Made by a program: the position numbers and the translations under genes. A stretch of DNA of 6,871 nucleotides from UBA1672 sp046542355 (GTDB taxonomy: Bacteria; Pseudomonadota; Alphaproteobacteria; Micavibrionales; Micavibrionaceae), in the NCBI GenBank assembly GCA_046542355.1, contig JBKHBN010000056.1, positions 1-6,871 on the forward strand, given 5' to 3'. Positions 6,793-6,871 of this stretch are shown in pieces. A model generated the notes under the pieces. It saw nothing but the letters and a program-made list of their open reading frames with translations, was not told the DNA's origin and searched no databases. Each line of letters opens with the position of its first letter. Positions within the stretch are counted from its first letter, which is position 1.

Positions 6793-6804
6793 TAGGCGCA
6801 CTTT

Positions 6805-6871
6805 TTATTTCCCTTTTTGTTCGTAACCGTTCGGTGAAGGCCGTCCGTCGTCTTCTATGCGGCTTTTGATT
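6805..6871 (-). CDS. Possible C-terminal end of a convergent gene, partial
   Basis: Read on the minus strand from the right edge, one frame stays open for 21 codons and ends in TAA (6805-6807). The peptide is IKSRIEDDGRPSPNGYEQKG followed by a final K. A polar, charged tail like this is usual at a protein C-terminus, and codon use is sensible. Another minus-strand frame is also open through this short stretch, so the evidence is weak. If real, the gene converges on the efflux operon and is separated from it by the MITE-like element. No function can be assigned from 21 residues. Confidence 0.35.
   Translation of the reverse strand, partial: IKSRIEDDGRPSPNGYEQKGK

Noticed and set aside
6504..6826. 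Open frames across the right-hand element (minus strand 6504-6686, plus strand 6593-6826) as genes or a transposase remnant
   Set aside because: Both run through an end of the element into flanking DNA, lack a ribosome binding site and show no transposase motif. They contain similar short words only because the DNA is an inverted repeat.
1..6871. CRISPR array, phage genes, toxin-antitoxin or other defence system
   Set aside because: No regularly spaced repeats, and no phage, nuclease or toxin-like reading frame is present; the coding space is filled by the efflux operon and one secreted protein.

Overview
The window carries a complete three-gene operon for a tripartite RND multidrug efflux pump, flanked by a small secreted protein of unknown function on the left and a short non-coding mobile element on the right. 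The organism is a Gram-negative bacterium: there is an outer-membrane factor, two lipoprotein signal peptides and a periplasmic adaptor. The moderate GC content (mid-40s by eye), the T-ending codon preference, and the lipoprotein adaptor plus NodT-type outer-membrane factor suggest Proteobacteria, perhaps an alphaproteobacterium. No marker gene here settles that.

Layout: bases 1-60 are a short leader with a tandem 10-bp repeat. Bases 61-564 encode a secreted, four-cysteine, helix-rich protein I do not recognise. Bases 565-688 hold a plausible sigma70-type promoter (TTGTAA, 17-bp spacer, TATAAC) embedded in a cluster of inverted repeats that look like repressor operators. Then come the adaptor lipoprotein (689-1876), the HAE1/MexF-OqxB-type RND permease (1876-5019) and the NodT-type outer-membrane lipoprotein (5012-6523). 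Adaptor and permease overlap by 1 base and permease and outer-membrane factor by 8, so translation is probably coupled. Together they would form one proton-driven pump spanning inner membrane, periplasm and outer membrane.

The most notable structure lies at 6523-6792. It is a 270-bp element with 19-bp terminal inverted repeats differing at one base, a flanking TA on each side, and an interior full of short palindromes but no credible transposase. It has the form of a MITE (miniature inverted-repeat transposable element). It landed inside the TAG stop codon of the outer-membrane factor gene and, because the target TA is duplicated and the element begins with G, it rebuilds the stop. Beyond it, a short reading frame on the minus strand (6805 to the edge) may be the C-terminus of a convergent gene. 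If so, before insertion the two genes were about 11 bp apart.

No regulator gene, tRNA, rRNA or CRISPR array was seen. The efflux operon is of well-known type. The element and the operator cluster deserve the second look.
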